A stretch of DNA of 5,580 nt from JBFJKD01 sp041601945 (GTDB lineage Bacteria > Pseudomonadota > Gammaproteobacteria > Pseudomonadales > Porticoccaceae). The stretch lies in the NCBI GenBank assembly GCA_041601945.1, contig JBFIHG010000076.1:1-5580 (forward strand), in the 5' to 3' direction. The position numbers and the translations under genes were made by a program. Below the pieces are notes generated by a model, which was not told the origin of the DNA, searched no databases, and was given only the letters and a program-made list of their open reading frames with translations. The stretch's first letter is position 1, and each line of letters opens with the position of its first letter. This document shows, one piece after another, positions 5,579 to 5,580 of this stretch.

Positions 5579-5580
5579 TG

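Overview
The window reads as chromosomal DNA of a gammaproteobacterium. The order petA – cytochrome b/c1 – sspA – sspB is the conserved gammaproteobacterial respiratory/stringent-starvation block, and the SspA and SspB proteins closely resemble the E. coli ones. A ring-hydroxylating dioxygenase fragment beside it would fit an aromatic- or steroid-degrading marine lineage such as Cellvibrionales, but that is only inference from context.

Layout. Positions 1-227 (+) hold the C-terminal end of a dioxygenase small subunit cut by the window edge. A perfect 21-bp-stem palindrome at 262-304 separates it from a convergent block and can terminate transcription in both directions. Everything after that is on the minus strand. 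In transcription order it is: Rieske Fe-S protein (petA, 5519-4914), a single reading frame joining cytochrome b and cytochrome c1 (4917-2833), sspA (2773-2141), sspB (2071-1637) and a thiolase (1496-318). petA and the b/c1 gene overlap by 4 nt (ATGA). The next gaps are 59, 69 and 140 bp, so a single transcription unit ending at the 262-304 terminator is plausible, with a possible separate promoter before the thiolase that I could not identify.

The genes cover two housekeeping functions. petA and the b/c1 fusion supply all three catalytic subunits of the cytochrome bc1 complex (quinol to cytochrome c, proton-motive). SspA is an RNA-polymerase-associated stress regulator, and SspB delivers ssrA-tagged and other substrates to ClpXP. 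The thiolase belongs to acyl-CoA metabolism and may have joined the block in this lineage.

No clearly new system is present. The points most worth a second look are the in-frame cytochrome b–c1 fusion, an extra cysteine-bearing segment at the c1 N-terminus, a glutaredoxin-like CxxC in SspA, a 12-bp tandem repeat encoding the SspB tether, and altered substrate-pocket residues in the thiolase. No RNA genes, insertion sequences or CRISPR arrays were seen, and no stretch over 300 bases lacks a gene.
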